Below are positions 36,383 through 45,221 of a stretch of 64,000 nucleotides of DNA, piece by piece. Within the stretch, counting starts at the first letter, position 1, and each line of letters begins with the position of its first letter. The notes under the pieces are model-generated. The model was not told the DNA's origin, searched no databases, and saw nothing but the letters and a program-made list of their open reading frames with translations. A program made the position numbers and the translations under genes. Source of the stretch: Flavobacteriales bacterium (GTDB lineage: Bacteria; Bacteroidota; Bacteroidia; Flavobacteriales; Weeksellaceae); the NCBI GenBank assembly GCA_002747105.1, contig PDSY01000014.1, positions 27,871-91,870 of the forward strand, in the 5' to 3' direction.

Positions 36383-37078
36383 TTACTTATATACCTTTTT
36401 ATTCATTCCTCTCAATACTCTTAAATTTCGTTTATCAATTTGTTCTATTATTAAACTTTTATATTCTTGATATTCATTTGCGTTCAGTGGTAATGGTTTT
36501 CTTTCAAAATCATCAAATGGAATTGTAAATAATACTTGATAATTCTTATTCACAAAATCTTGAAGTAAGAAAAAATCTACAAATCCTTTGAAATCAAGGA
36601 AAATATCAAAAAATTCTGAATATCTTTTCAATGTTTTGTATAGAGGACTTTTTTCTTTTTCATAAAACCTTCTGATACATTCCAAAGTTAAATCAAACCT
36701 ATCACATATCTTCCGATTTATACCTCTTGCCTGATTAATTGTAAAACCATCTTTTCTATGAGCAGGAAAAACAATATGTCCTCCAATAGTGCGGACTTTT
36801 CGTTTAAATTCTTCTTCTTCAGCCTCAGAAATCCACCCTTTAAATTTCCCATTATATTTATTCACAAAATGAGGACACATTCTATCACTTGATAAGTTAT
36901 CAATTAAGTTATTTTTTAATAACAACCTTCCCGAATTTCCTATTTTCGTTAAGTTGAAATGCTGTTTGTTAGGTAATACTTTACTCCAAAGTATTTTTTG
37001 AATATTATATAGTTTAAGGCTATCTATGTCTGGGTCACCACATTTACTATCTTTTCGATAATCATATTCTACATTCAT
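36383..37078 (-). CDS. Hypothetical protein, DUF6994-like
   Basis: 231 residues, soluble, no signal peptide. Features include YDYRKDSKCGDPDIDSLKLY, ILWSKVLPNKQHFNLTKIG, LSSDRMCPHFVN and IGGHIVFPAHRKDGFTINQA. These recall DUF6994 proteins, which are scattered through bacterial accessory genomes; I am not certain. No neighbouring gene belongs to it, and it lies between inverted hexamer repeats (36256-36297 and 37170-37204), so it may be a recent arrival. Function unknown. Confidence 0.7.
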   Translation of the reverse strand: MNVEYDYRKDSKCGDPDIDSLKLYNIQKILWSKVLPNKQHFNLTKIGNSGRLLLKNNLIDNLSSDRMCPHFVNKYNGKFKGWISEAEEEEFKRKVRTIGGHIVFPAHRKDGFTINQARGINRKICDRFDLTLECIRRFYEKEKSPLYKTLKRYSEFFDIFLDFKGFVDFFLLQDFVNKNYQVLFTIPFDDFERKPLPLNANEYQEYKSLIIEQIDKRNLRVLRGMNKKVYK

Positions 37079-37169
37079 AAAGTTCGAATTACTTACTTAT
37101 ACATAATGGTTTAGTTAATCAGTAATAACAGAATTAAAAAACGAAAAATTTAATTTCAGCACTGCACAC

Positions 37170-37204
37170 AGTCTTAACCTTAACCTCAACCTTAGCCTCA
37201 ACTT
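37170..37204. repeat. GAGGTT/AAGGTT hexamer repeat, right copy (inverted)
   Basis: Read on the minus strand it is a 6-bp array of GAGGCT, AAGGTT, GAGGTT, AAGGTT and AAGACT. It runs into the stop codon of the nucleoside transporter gene. Confidence 0.75.
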
Positions 37205-38435
37205 ATGCTTCCTTATGCTTGAAAAGTACAGCAAAAAGAACGGCAATCACTAAAGCATAGATGGCAAAAGTAAGCCATATTCCGTGCCAATCTGAAACGC
37301 CATTATGAACAAAGAATTTATCGATTACAATACCTGAAGCCTTACTTCCCAAATAAGCTCCAAAACCATTGGTCATCATCACAAAAAGCCCTTGTGCAGA
37401 ACTTCTGATTTTGGCATCGGTACTGGTTTCCACAAAAAGAGATCCAGAAATATTGAAGAAATCAAATGCCATTCCATAGACAATATTAGATATTAAAATC
37501 AATATCAATCCAAAGCCATCTGGCGTACCAAAAGAGAAACATCCAAAACGAATCACCCATGCAAACATACTCATTAACATTACTTTTTTAATTCCTAATC
37601 GCTTCAAAAAGAAAGGAATTGTCAAAATAAATAAAGTTTCGGAAATCTGCGAAAGCGACATCACAAAGGTAGAATTTTTCACTACAAAAGAATCTTTATA
37701 AGCTTCAACAGCTTCAAAACTTTGTAAAAAAGTATCCCCATACATATTGGTCAACTGTAATGCTGCCCCCAATAGTAAAGAAAAAATGAAAAATAATGCC
37801 ATTTTGTAATTCGCAAATAATTTAAAAGCGTCTAAGCCTAACTGCTCCAAAAATGTAGCATCTTTGGAAATCAGTTTTTGAGGTGGACACTTTGGAAGGG
37901 TAAAAGAAAAAATCCCTAATAAAATTGCCCCAACCGCTCCAATATAAAACTGATTGGCATTGACATTACTATTAGTGAAATTCACAATCCACATCGCTGC
38001 AATAAATCCTATCGTTCCCCAAACCCTAATACCTGGGAAAACTTTGACCACATCATAACCATTTTTCTTTAAAATAGAATATCCCAAGGAGTTAGATAAC
38101 GAAATCGTTGGCATATAGAAAATCATCGCCAAAAAGATAACATAATACAGCGTTTCGGGATCCGAAATCTGAGGTACAAAAAACAAAACCAGACCATACC
38201 CAATTTGTAAAATACCATATAAAACCTCCGAATTCACCCATTTATCGGCAATAATTCCAACAATAGGTGGCATAAAAATAGAAGATAAAGCCAATGTGGA
38301 AAATATGGCTCCAAACTCTTCAAAACCCCAGCCTTTAGCATTGATACAATAAGTTCCTATCGTTATTAACCAAGCTCCCCAAACGAAAAACTGGAAAAAA
38401 CTCATCACCGTTAATCTCAACTTTATACCCTTCAT
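37203..38435 (-). CDS. MFS nucleoside permease (NupG-like)
   Basis: 410 residues with 12 predicted membrane segments. The start MKGIKLRLTVMSFFQFFVWG and AWLITIGTY match the nucleoside:H+ symporter family of NupG. It probably imports nucleosides. It follows the DUF151 nuclease gene by 20 bases; the pair suggests a shared transcript. Its stop codon lies in the right hexamer repeat. Confidence 0.88.
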   Translation of the reverse strand: MKGIKLRLTVMSFFQFFVWGAWLITIGTYCINAKGWGFEEFGAIFSTLALSSIFMPPIVGIIADKWVNSEVLYGILQIGYGLVLFFVPQISDPETLYYVIFLAMIFYMPTISLSNSLGYSILKKNGYDVVKVFPGIRVWGTIGFIAAMWIVNFTNSNVNANQFYIGAVGAILLGIFSFTLPKCPPQKLISKDATFLEQLGLDAFKLFANYKMALFFIFSLLLGAALQLTNMYGDTFLQSFEAVEAYKDSFVVKNSTFVMSLSQISETLFILTIPFFLKRLGIKKVMLMSMFAWVIRFGCFSFGTPDGFGLILILISNIVYGMAFDFFNISGSLFVETSTDAKIRSSAQGLFVMMTNGFGAYLGSKASGIVIDKFFVHNGVSDWHGIWLTFAIYALVIAVLFAVLFKHKEA

Positions 38436-38455
38436 TGCTTATTATTTTTTTTAGA

Positions 38456-39076
38456 TTAATTATTATTCTCTCGTTTTTTAATTTCCTCTTGAAGAAGTAA
38501 CGCCATATCAAAATCTTCGTCTTTTACAGCCTGCTCCAATAACTCATTTAACTTTTCAATGGAAATATTTGACATTTTCGTCATAGCAACATCTTCTTCC
38601 TCAATCCTATCATCAAAAGTTTGAATTTCTTCCTCAAGCTCTTCTTCATCCATTTGTATATCAATATCTAATAAAAAACCTGCTTCTTCCAAAATACTTT
38701 TAGTGGTATAAATTGGAGCATCAAAACGAAGAGCCATAGCAATGGCATCGGAAGGTCTTCCATCTAACACAATTTCTTCGCCTTCCAAATTACTAAAATG
38801 GAGATTCGTAAAAAATACACCTTCTACCATCTGATGAATGACAACAAACTCCAACTGATAGCCTGATTTATCAATAAAAGAGGTAAATAAATCCTGTATT
38901 AATGGCCTAGGTGATTTCACCTTTTCTAAAACAATAGAAATGGATTGAGCCTCGAAATCTCCAATGACAATCGGTAGTTTCATTTTACTTTCCTCATGTT
39001 CTAACAATAAGGCATACGCACCAGATTGCGACTGACTATACGAAATTCCCCTGACAACTAATCTTTGATAATTCAT
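38456..39076 (-). CDS. Bifunctional nuclease family protein (DUF151)
   Basis: 206 residues. The N-terminal ~135 residues are a DUF151/BFN domain (LLLEHEESKMKLPIVIGDFE, then VLDGRPSDAIAMALRFDAPI). After an acidic linker the C-terminus carries a UvrB/UvrC (UVR) motif: LNELLEQAVKDEDFDMALLL. Family members have been reported to have DNase and RNase activity. Probably co-transcribed with the nucleoside permease. Confidence 0.92.
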   Translation of the reverse strand: MNYQRLVVRGISYSQSQSGAYALLLEHEESKMKLPIVIGDFEAQSISIVLEKVKSPRPLIQDLFTSFIDKSGYQLEFVVIHQMVEGVFFTNLHFSNLEGEEIVLDGRPSDAIAMALRFDAPIYTTKSILEEAGFLLDIDIQMDEEELEEEIQTFDDRIEEEDVAMTKMSNISIEKLNELLEQAVKDEDFDMALLLQEEIKKRENNN

Positions 39077-39253
39077 AGCACAAAATTAAGCTTTGTTTTA
39101 GAATCCAACAAAAAAAACAAAAGACATTTTTTTGAATTAATCGAAAATGCTGTAATATGAAATAAAGCAAAATAATACTTTCTTAAAATATATTAAAAAT
39201 AAAACAAAGCAACTTAATCACATAATTTACAGCACTTTAAAAATAATATTTCA

Positions 39254-39277
39254 CTCTTTTGTCTTGAAACAAAAGAG
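39254..39277. repeat. Perfect 9-bp hairpin at the edge of the 39.3-kb repeat
   Basis: CTCTTTTGT (39254-39262) pairs with ACAAAAGAG (39269-39277) around a 6-base loop. It is the upstream part of the larger structured repeat. Confidence 0.7.
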
Positions 39278-39317
39278 CCAAAAATTGCCTCCATAAAGTC
39301 GGCGAATACTATTTCAA

Positions 39318-39464
39318 GACTGCGGAAATTCGGCTAAAAATAAAGTCAAAAATCTAAAATTTCTAAAACTTGCTCCACCGCTTTTCCCCTCACTTGCATC
39401 GAACACAAGAAATTTTTTAACGATTTTCAACTTTATTTTCTTAACACCTACAATTTCCGAGGTC
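39318..39464. repeat. Large imperfect hairpin repeat in the 39.1-39.5 kb gap
   Basis: Nested complementary blocks: GACTGCGGAAATT (39318-39330) with AATTTCCGAGGTC (39452-39464), AAAATAAAGT (39337-39346) with ACTTTATTTT (39430-39439), AAAATC (39349-39354) with GATTTT (39422-39427), and AAAATTTCT (39356-39364) with AGAAATTTT (39408-39416). The ~40-base centre is unpaired and richer in C. No open frame of note occurs in 39077-39533; the layout resembles an intergenic repeat family that I have seen in flavobacterial genomes. Confidence 0.75.
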
Positions 39465-39533
39465 TTTTTTACAAGGTTACAACTTAAGCCCTCCCATTTA
39501 TATTAATATACTTTATAATTAATACAAAAATGG

Positions 39534-40883
39534 TTATCGCATTTGTAAGTTTTTAGATAATTTTAAGAATCTAATTACCAATAAAATAGAGGAAACCGAT
39601 AAACCAATCCCCAAAGCAATCCACATTCCGAAAGCTCCGTAATCTAAAACATAACAAAGAAAATACCCCAAAGGAAGCGTAATAATCCAATACGCTACAA
39701 AAGTGTAAATACTGGGAATTTTGACATCTTGAATACCTCTCAGAATACCTATGGTTGTAATTTGAATACCGTCAGACAACTGAAATAAGGCTGCAATAAT
39801 CATAAGCTTAGAAGATAATTCAATCACTGCTATTTCTTCGGGTTTTGTAAAAATGGTTGGTAAAATATTCCTTCCGAAAATGAAAATAAGTCCACAAATG
39901 AACATGAAAATAAATACAATTTTCAGGCTATTAATTCCCGTTTCTCTCAAATCTTTATACTCTTTCTTACCAAAACGATTGCCTATCATTACGGTTGTTG
40001 CCACCCCAAAACCAATACACAAATTAAAAGTCAAAGAAGCTAAACTAAGCGTTACTTGATTGGCTGCAATATCCGTAACCGAAACCAAACCACAGATAAA
40101 TCCTGCCGCTGCAAATGCCGTAACTTCAAAGAATAACTGCAAAGCCGTAGGGAAACCCAACTTAAAAAGTTGTATAAATCGGTTCTTACTGAACAACTTT
40201 TTATTCAGTGTGAAAGCCTGCATATACCTTTTTGTTTTTTGATTATTTCGTAAAGAATAGATGATAAAAAACACCATTAAAACTCTCGCTATCAAGGTTG
40301 CATAAGCAGAACCTTCTACTCCCATCGGAGGAAAACCGAGTATTCCTTTAATGAAAACATAATCCAAAATGACATTCACAACATTCGCCATAATGGTGGC
40401 TTTGGTAACACCAAGCGTATACCCCAATCCCTCCGATACTTCTCGCATCGTTTGAAAAGCCATAAATGGAATAATACTGACTATCGTGATGCTTAAATAA
40501 CTCTCGGTATCAGGAAGGATGCTCTCGGGCTGATTAAGATGATAAAGTAAAGGCATCAAAGCAAAGAGCAAGGCGACCAAAACAATACCTATCAACATAT
40601 TCAATACAAAACCATGTCTAAAAATTTGATTAATCCTACGATGATGATGCTGTGAATGAGCATTGGAAACCAAAGGCGGAATTGCCAATGAAAAACCAAT
40701 CGCCAAAATAAAAACCGAAAAAAACACACCATTTGCCAAAGAAACAGACGCTAAAGCATCTGCTCCCAATAATTTTCCTACAATAATATTATCAAAAATA
40801 TTTACTGAAACCTGCCCAAGTTGCGTTAGCATGACAGGAAGTGCCAAAACGAACAATCGCTTGGTGTAATTTATATTTATCAT
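39534..40883 (-). CDS. MATE family efflux transporter
   Basis: 449 residues with 12 membrane segments; MININYTKRLFVLALPVMLT opens the first MATE repeat, and the internal repeat begins near residue 230 (LFKLGFPTALQLFFEVTAFA). It exports drugs or cationic metabolites in exchange for Na+ or H+ (NorM-like subfamily). It has no regulator next to it apart from the NtrC-like gene upstream on the same strand. Confidence 0.92.
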   Translation of the reverse strand: MININYTKRLFVLALPVMLTQLGQVSVNIFDNIIVGKLLGADALASVSLANGVFFSVFILAIGFSLAIPPLVSNAHSQHHHRRINQIFRHGFVLNMLIGIVLVALLFALMPLLYHLNQPESILPDTESYLSITIVSIIPFMAFQTMREVSEGLGYTLGVTKATIMANVVNVILDYVFIKGILGFPPMGVEGSAYATLIARVLMVFFIIYSLRNNQKTKRYMQAFTLNKKLFSKNRFIQLFKLGFPTALQLFFEVTAFAAAGFICGLVSVTDIAANQVTLSLASLTFNLCIGFGVATTVMIGNRFGKKEYKDLRETGINSLKIVFIFMFICGLIFIFGRNILPTIFTKPEEIAVIELSSKLMIIAALFQLSDGIQITTIGILRGIQDVKIPSIYTFVAYWIITLPLGYFLCYVLDYGAFGMWIALGIGLSVSSILLVIRFLKLSKNLQMR

Positions 40884-40920
40884 TAATTTGATTTACTGAT
40901 TAATTCACCGCTAGAATAAC

Positions 40921-40936
40921 ACGCAAAGCATTGCGT
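40921..40936. repeat. Short palindrome ACGCAA-AGCA-TTGCGT
   Basis: A 6-bp perfect stem with a 4-base loop, flanked by TCTCTACGG on one side. It looks like a trimmed copy of a common intergenic palindrome of the AGACGCAATGC type. It lies downstream of the NtrC-like gene and may aid termination. Confidence 0.45.
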
Positions 40937-40946
40937 CTCTACGGTT

Positions 40947-42131
40947 TTATTTCCTTACGAAACTTACCACATCTTTTTCTGTTACAGGGTTTCCTCCTAA
41001 AATAATCAGTCTTTCTACGATATTTCTGAGTTCACGGATATTTCCTGTCCAAGAATAAGTTTTTAGTTTTTCGATGGCTTTTTTATCGAATTTAACAACT
41101 GGATTGCCATGCTCATTAGCGATTTGTTTCGCAAAATGCTCTACTAAAAGACCAATATCTTCTTTTCTTTCGTCAAGAGAAGGAACATAAATCTCAATCA
41201 CAGAAAGACGATGGTATAAATCTTCTCTAAATCTTCCCTCCTCAATTTCTGTTTTCATATTTTTGTTGGTCGCTGCGACTACCCGAACATCTACTTTTAT
41301 CTCTTTATCACTTCCTACAGGAGAGACTTTATGCTCTTGCAACGCTCTTAAAACCTTAGCTTGAGCCATTAAACTCATATCCCCAATTTCATCCAAGAAA
41401 ATCGTTCCTCCATTGGCCAACTCAAATTTTCCTTTTTTATCCTTTATCGCTCCTGTAAAAGAACCTTTTTTATGACCAAATAATTCGGACTCAATCAATT
41501 CGGAAGGTATTGCAGCACAGTTTACCTCTACGATTGGAGCTTTGCATCGGCTACTTTTTTCGTGGATAGAATGAGCTACTAATTCTTTACCAACACCATT
41601 ATGCCCTGTAATGAAAACCCTTGCATCAGAATCGGCAACTTTATCTATCATTTCCTGAATTTTCTTCAGAGCTTTACTTTCACCTATCATCTGATATTTC
41701 TTACTAACTTTCTTTTTAAGTTGCCTATTTTCAGATTTTAATATTTTATTTTCTTGCTTTAATTGTCCTTTGTCCAAAGCATTTTTAACACTCGTTATCA
41801 ATCGATTAATATCAATAGGTTTAGAAATGAAATCGTACGCTCCATCCTTTAAACAATCGATTGCGGTATCGATATCTGCATGTCCTGAAATCATGATAAA
41901 AGTAGATTCAGGCTTTAATTTTAGGGCTTGTTTTAACAATTCCGTCCCAGACATATTGGGCATTTTAATATCAGAAATAATTAAATCAAAATCCTTTTTT
42001 TCTATTTGTTTATAGCCTTGTAAACCATCTTCGGCAATTACAAACTCACATTCTTTTAATTCGTCTGAAAGAATATTTTCTAAAACCCCAGAAATGGCTT
42101 TTTCATCTTCTACGATAAGTATCTTTTGCAT
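40947..42131 (-). CDS. NtrC-family response regulator lacking the DNA-binding domain
   Basis: 394 residues. Receiver domain 1-~120 with the phospho-acceptor Asp54 (LIISDIKMPNMSG). A coiled linker leads to the AAA+ domain: Walker A GHNGVGKE, sigma-54 loop GSFTGA (usual GAFTGA), Walker B GGTIFLDEIGDM, R-finger region RFREDLYHRLSV. The protein ends right after the AAA lid (GNIRELRNIVERLI...VSFVRK) without the Fis-type HTH. It could activate sigma-54 promoters from solution. No histidine kinase adjoins. Confidence 0.92.
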   Translation of the reverse strand: MQKILIVEDEKAISGVLENILSDELKECEFVIAEDGLQGYKQIEKKDFDLIISDIKMPNMSGTELLKQALKLKPESTFIMISGHADIDTAIDCLKDGAYDFISKPIDINRLITSVKNALDKGQLKQENKILKSENRQLKKKVSKKYQMIGESKALKKIQEMIDKVADSDARVFITGHNGVGKELVAHSIHEKSSRCKAPIVEVNCAAIPSELIESELFGHKKGSFTGAIKDKKGKFELANGGTIFLDEIGDMSLMAQAKVLRALQEHKVSPVGSDKEIKVDVRVVAATNKNMKTEIEEGRFREDLYHRLSVIEIYVPSLDERKEDIGLLVEHFAKQIANEHGNPVVKFDKKAIEKLKTYSWTGNIRELRNIVERLIILGGNPVTEKDVVSFVRK

Positions 42132-42246
42132 AATATTATTTTTTTAAACAAATAGTTTTTAAGTTTAATGGAGCAACAAAAACCGTTCCATTTTTAGTGG
42201 ATTTTGGCGATTATCGGTTAGAAAAGTCTTTATCTTCTCATCTCAA

Positions 42247-42894
42247 CTACCTTCTTCCAAAAATTGCAGAGCCAATGCGCACAGAATTCGCACCACATTC
42301 TATTGCCAAAGGAAAATCTCCACTCATTCCCATAGATAATGTTTTTAATTTTTGCATTTGGTTAAAATCGTCAAAAATAGCTTTGAGGCTAAGAAATTCT
42401 GCCCTTACTTGATTTTCATCCTCAGTAAAAGTAGCCATTCCCATTAGTCCTGTAATCTCCACATTGGGATAATCTCCATTGATCCAATCTTGAAAAATAG
42501 CTTTGGCCTCCTCGGCTTTAAGACCAAATTTGGCTTCTTCTTGAGCAATTTTGATTTGAAGTAAAACTTTTATTTTTCTATCGTTTTTCTGTGCTTGTTT
42601 ATTAATTTCTTTCAATAATTTTTCAGAATCTACACTTTGTATAGTATCCACAAAATCAGCAATATACTTCACCTTATTGGTTTGCAAATGTCCAATCAAA
42701 TGCCACTGAATATCATTGGGTAAAGCAGGTTGTTTTTCTACCAATTCTTGGACTTTATTTTCCCCAAAAATGCGTTGTCCTACCTCATAACATTCCTGAA
42801 TTTTTTCTACTGGATGGGTTTTAGAAACGGCTACTAAAGTTATATTTGGAGAAAGTTGAGATGTTATTTTTTTGTAATTTTCTGAAATAGACAT
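42247..42894 (-). CDS. yggS: PLP homeostasis protein (YggS family)
   Basis: 215 residues. A single-domain TIM-barrel PLP-binding protein; the PLP lysine is in LVAVSKTHPVEKIQ (about residue 25), with FGENKVQELVEK, WHLIGHLQTNKVKYI and MGMSGDFPLAIECGANSVRI as family motifs. It buffers pyridoxal phosphate and affects amino-acid and keto-acid pools. Separated from ppa by a terminator, so it has its own transcript. Confidence 0.95.
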   Translation of the reverse strand: MSISENYKKITSQLSPNITLVAVSKTHPVEKIQECYEVGQRIFGENKVQELVEKQPALPNDIQWHLIGHLQTNKVKYIADFVDTIQSVDSEKLLKEINKQAQKNDRKIKVLLQIKIAQEEAKFGLKAEEAKAIFQDWINGDYPNVEITGLMGMATFTEDENQVRAEFLSLKAIFDDFNQMQKLKTLSMGMSGDFPLAIECGANSVRIGSAIFGRR

Positions 42895-43024
42895 TGTTGG
42901 TTTATTTTAATGACAAAGATAATATTTTGAACTGAAAATAAAATGAAGTAATTTTAATTTTCTACTAAAAACATCCTTTTTATGGGATGATTTATTTGCT
43001 TGATAGTGATAAAAATCAAATAAA

Positions 43025-43054
43025 AAAAGTTCGGAAAAAATATCCCGAACTTTT
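43025..43054 (-). terminator. Terminator of the prfB-ppa operon
   Basis: AAAAGTTCGG (43025-43034) pairs with CCGAACTTTT (43045-43054), a 10-bp stem followed on the minus strand by a T-run. It is about 90 bases past the ppa stop. Confidence 0.8.
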
Positions 43055-43147
43055 ATATTTAAAATTATAAGATTTCGTCTTTAAAATCACCATAAAGAAA
43101 ATAATGATTATTTTCAAAGGTGAAATGGTATCAACAGAACAGATTTA

Positions 43148-43759
43148 CTATTTTCTGTAATTTGTTTCGTAATCTTTCTGAGATGCTTTAATTACTTTTT
43201 TAGCATGTTCTGCTCCATAGGTCTCATGGATTCTACATTTTGCAGGTTCGTTTGGTAAATTTTTATAGGTTAAGAAATAATGCATCAATCTCTTTATTTC
43301 TGTCTCTGGCAATTCAGAAACATCTCTATAATGTCCAAATGCATGGTCTCCTTTCATTACCGCAATGATTTTATCATCTGCTTCCCCATCATCAATCATC
43401 TTAAATCCACCAATAGGAACGGCTTCGGTCAATATTCCTCCTGTGTTGAACCTATGAGAAGACAATACACAAATGTCCAATGGATCCAAATCTCCTTCGG
43501 TAACATCATCAGCTCCCATTTCTACCGCTAATTTTTTCACCTCCTCATCACAATAAGTCTGTGGAATGAATCCGTACAAAGCAGGAACAATATTAGAAAA
43601 CTTTTGTGGTCTATCTACAATCATATAACCACTTTCTTTATCAATTTCGTATTTAATAGTATCTGTTGGTATAATTTCAATAAATACTCTCACTTCTTCT
43701 GGTGCATTTTTCCCAGCTGAAATTCCGTGCCACGGATGTGCTTTAAAATTTGGTTTCAT
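43148..43759 (-). CDS. ppa: Inorganic pyrophosphatase (family I)
   Basis: 203 residues. It hydrolyses pyrophosphate from biosynthetic reactions. The conserved metal-binding signature is here DLDPLDICVLS (D-x-D-P-x-D), with EIDKESGYMIVDRPQKFSN and GYMIVDRPQKFSNIVPALYG carrying the E and K residues of the active site; KGDHAFGHYRDVSELP is another family block. It closes the prfB operon and is 12 bases after the DUF7935 gene. Confidence 0.95.
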   Translation of the reverse strand: MKPNFKAHPWHGISAGKNAPEEVRVFIEIIPTDTIKYEIDKESGYMIVDRPQKFSNIVPALYGFIPQTYCDEEVKKLAVEMGADDVTEGDLDPLDICVLSSHRFNTGGILTEAVPIGGFKMIDDGEADDKIIAVMKGDHAFGHYRDVSELPETEIKRLMHYFLTYKNLPNEPAKCRIHETYGAEHAKKVIKASQKDYETNYRK

Positions 43760-43771
43760 TTTTTATATTTT

Positions 43772-44320
43772 TTATGTTACCAATAAAAGTTCTTTCTTTA
43801 AAACCTCTATTGTCTCAGAAATAAAATCGTTATTTTCTACATACGACATCAAAAAAATCGTTTTAAATTCTTCCAATGTAATCGTATCTGAGTTTATTTC
43901 TTCGTAATTATGTTTTAATATTTTAATTATGCTTTCTTTGCACTCCACAATATAACTCCAAGTTTCTTTTGGAATATACAATTGCTGAGAAACATTGTAT
44001 TCAAATTCTTCGGTAATGGTCTTTTCGGTTAAATAGACAAACTCATGAATGGCTAAGTCTGCGTCAAAATTCTTTACCAAATTAGACGGTTTTATCCTTT
44101 CCAAAAATAATGCCATTCGCTCATAAGCCTGACTTTTATTCTCTGTATTTCCTTTCATCGTGAGCATTTTCAGCTCCTGATTTTTCATTTTAATATACTC
44201 GTGTACAAACTGTTTAAGCAACATCAAAAAAGGTGTCGCCAAAATCAACGCAAATACATAAGGAAAAAACGGTTGATTAAATATTCTTGATAAATCTACA
44301 ATTAAATACAATGATTTCAT
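43772..44320 (-). CDS. DUF7935 family membrane-anchored protein
   Basis: 182 residues. One transmembrane segment at about 15-35 (FFPYVFALILATPFLMLL) followed by a soluble helical domain with MALFLERIKPSNLVKNFD, EFVYLTEKTITEEFEYNVSQ and YIPKETWSYIVECKE. This matches flavobacterial DUF7935 proteins of unknown role. It lies between the FemAB-like gene (25 bases) and ppa (12 bases). Confidence 0.8.
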   Translation of the reverse strand: MKSLYLIVDLSRIFNQPFFPYVFALILATPFLMLLKQFVHEYIKMKNQELKMLTMKGNTENKSQAYERMALFLERIKPSNLVKNFDADLAIHEFVYLTEKTITEEFEYNVSQQLYIPKETWSYIVECKESIIKILKHNYEEINSDTITLEEFKTIFLMSYVENNDFISETIEVLKKELLLVT

Positions 44321-44345
44321 TATTTAAAGTCTGCAAAAATAAGCA

Positions 44346-45221
44346 TTATATTTTAAAAATCCTTTTTTTAGACAACGGAATTACAGGATAAGAGGTTAAT
44401 TCTGCCCCAAATCGCTCATAGAAATCCGCAATTGATGGAATACTACTTCCCCAAAAACTAAATTTCCTTTGCTCAATCGTTTGCTGTAAAATTTGGTCTA
44501 TCATCACCGAGGAAGCGTTGGTTTTAACCTCTTTATTATTAATGAAAACTAAAAAATAATCTTCTCTCTCCGAAGCAGTTACCATTGCAACCGATAATAA
44601 CTCTTCCTCTTTTTTAATCTGATAAATTCTCAAAAAACCTTTATCATACATCTTCTCCAATACCGAAAAAAACTTTTCAGGGACATCATTATACCCCATT
44701 AAATTTTTCAAAAAGAAAGGTTTAAAAACTTGTATATCCGCTTTACTTTGAGAAAATACCAAACCTTTATTTCGTTTATCGTGTAGCCTTACATTTCGTC
44801 TTCGATGAATGGAATAATTCATTTTCACCTCCTGATAAGGGCGAGGTTTAAGAATATAATTTTTTCGATATTCCAAATTCCTTTCCAACTGATTATCCGC
44901 ATTAAAAGGATAAGTATACACTCGGTAATGCTTTAATAAAAAGTCATAAAATGCGTTATTGAGTTGCAACTCATCTCGCTGAGAAAAAATACCGAGTTGC
45001 TGAATGCCCATTGGTGGCAAAACGACCTTAAAGCCCATTTTCCTCACAAAAGGAACAGGCATTACCGCCTCATAATCTTTATAGACTAAAAAATCCCAAT
45101 TTTCACCATTAACAACTTCCAAATATGCCTTTTCAACTTGAAAAACAAACTGACAAGAACGACGAATACAATCCGTATATTTCTGAAAATCAACATCTTG
45201 AAACTTAACCTTCCTTATCAT
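44346..45221 (-). CDS. FemAB/GNAT-like acyltransferase
   Basis: 291 residues, soluble. The second half resembles the GNAT fold of FemAB-like proteins (YQVKMNYSIHRRR-type strand is weak; clearer are FLRIYQIKKEEELLSVAMV, EDYFLVFINNKEV and FWGSSIPSIADFYERFGAEL, the acceptor-side motif of such transferases). It may transfer an amino acid or acyl group to a cell-wall or surface precursor. It overlaps the truncated L,D-transpeptidase frame by four bases (ATGA). Confidence 0.72.
   Translation of the reverse strand: MIRKVKFQDVDFQKYTDCIRRSCQFVFQVEKAYLEVVNGENWDFLVYKDYEAVMPVPFVRKMGFKVVLPPMGIQQLGIFSQRDELQLNNAFYDFLLKHYRVYTYPFNADNQLERNLEYRKNYILKPRPYQEVKMNYSIHRRRNVRLHDKRNKGLVFSQSKADIQVFKPFFLKNLMGYNDVPEKFFSVLEKMYDKGFLRIYQIKKEEELLSVAMVTASEREDYFLVFINNKEVKTNASSVMIDQILQQTIEQRKFSFWGSSIPSIADFYERFGAELTSYPVIPLSKKRIFKI

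Noticed and set aside
36256..37204. CRISPR array or insertion sequence at the hexamer repeats
   Set aside because: The units are 6 bp and degenerate without spacers, and the gene between them is not a transposase.
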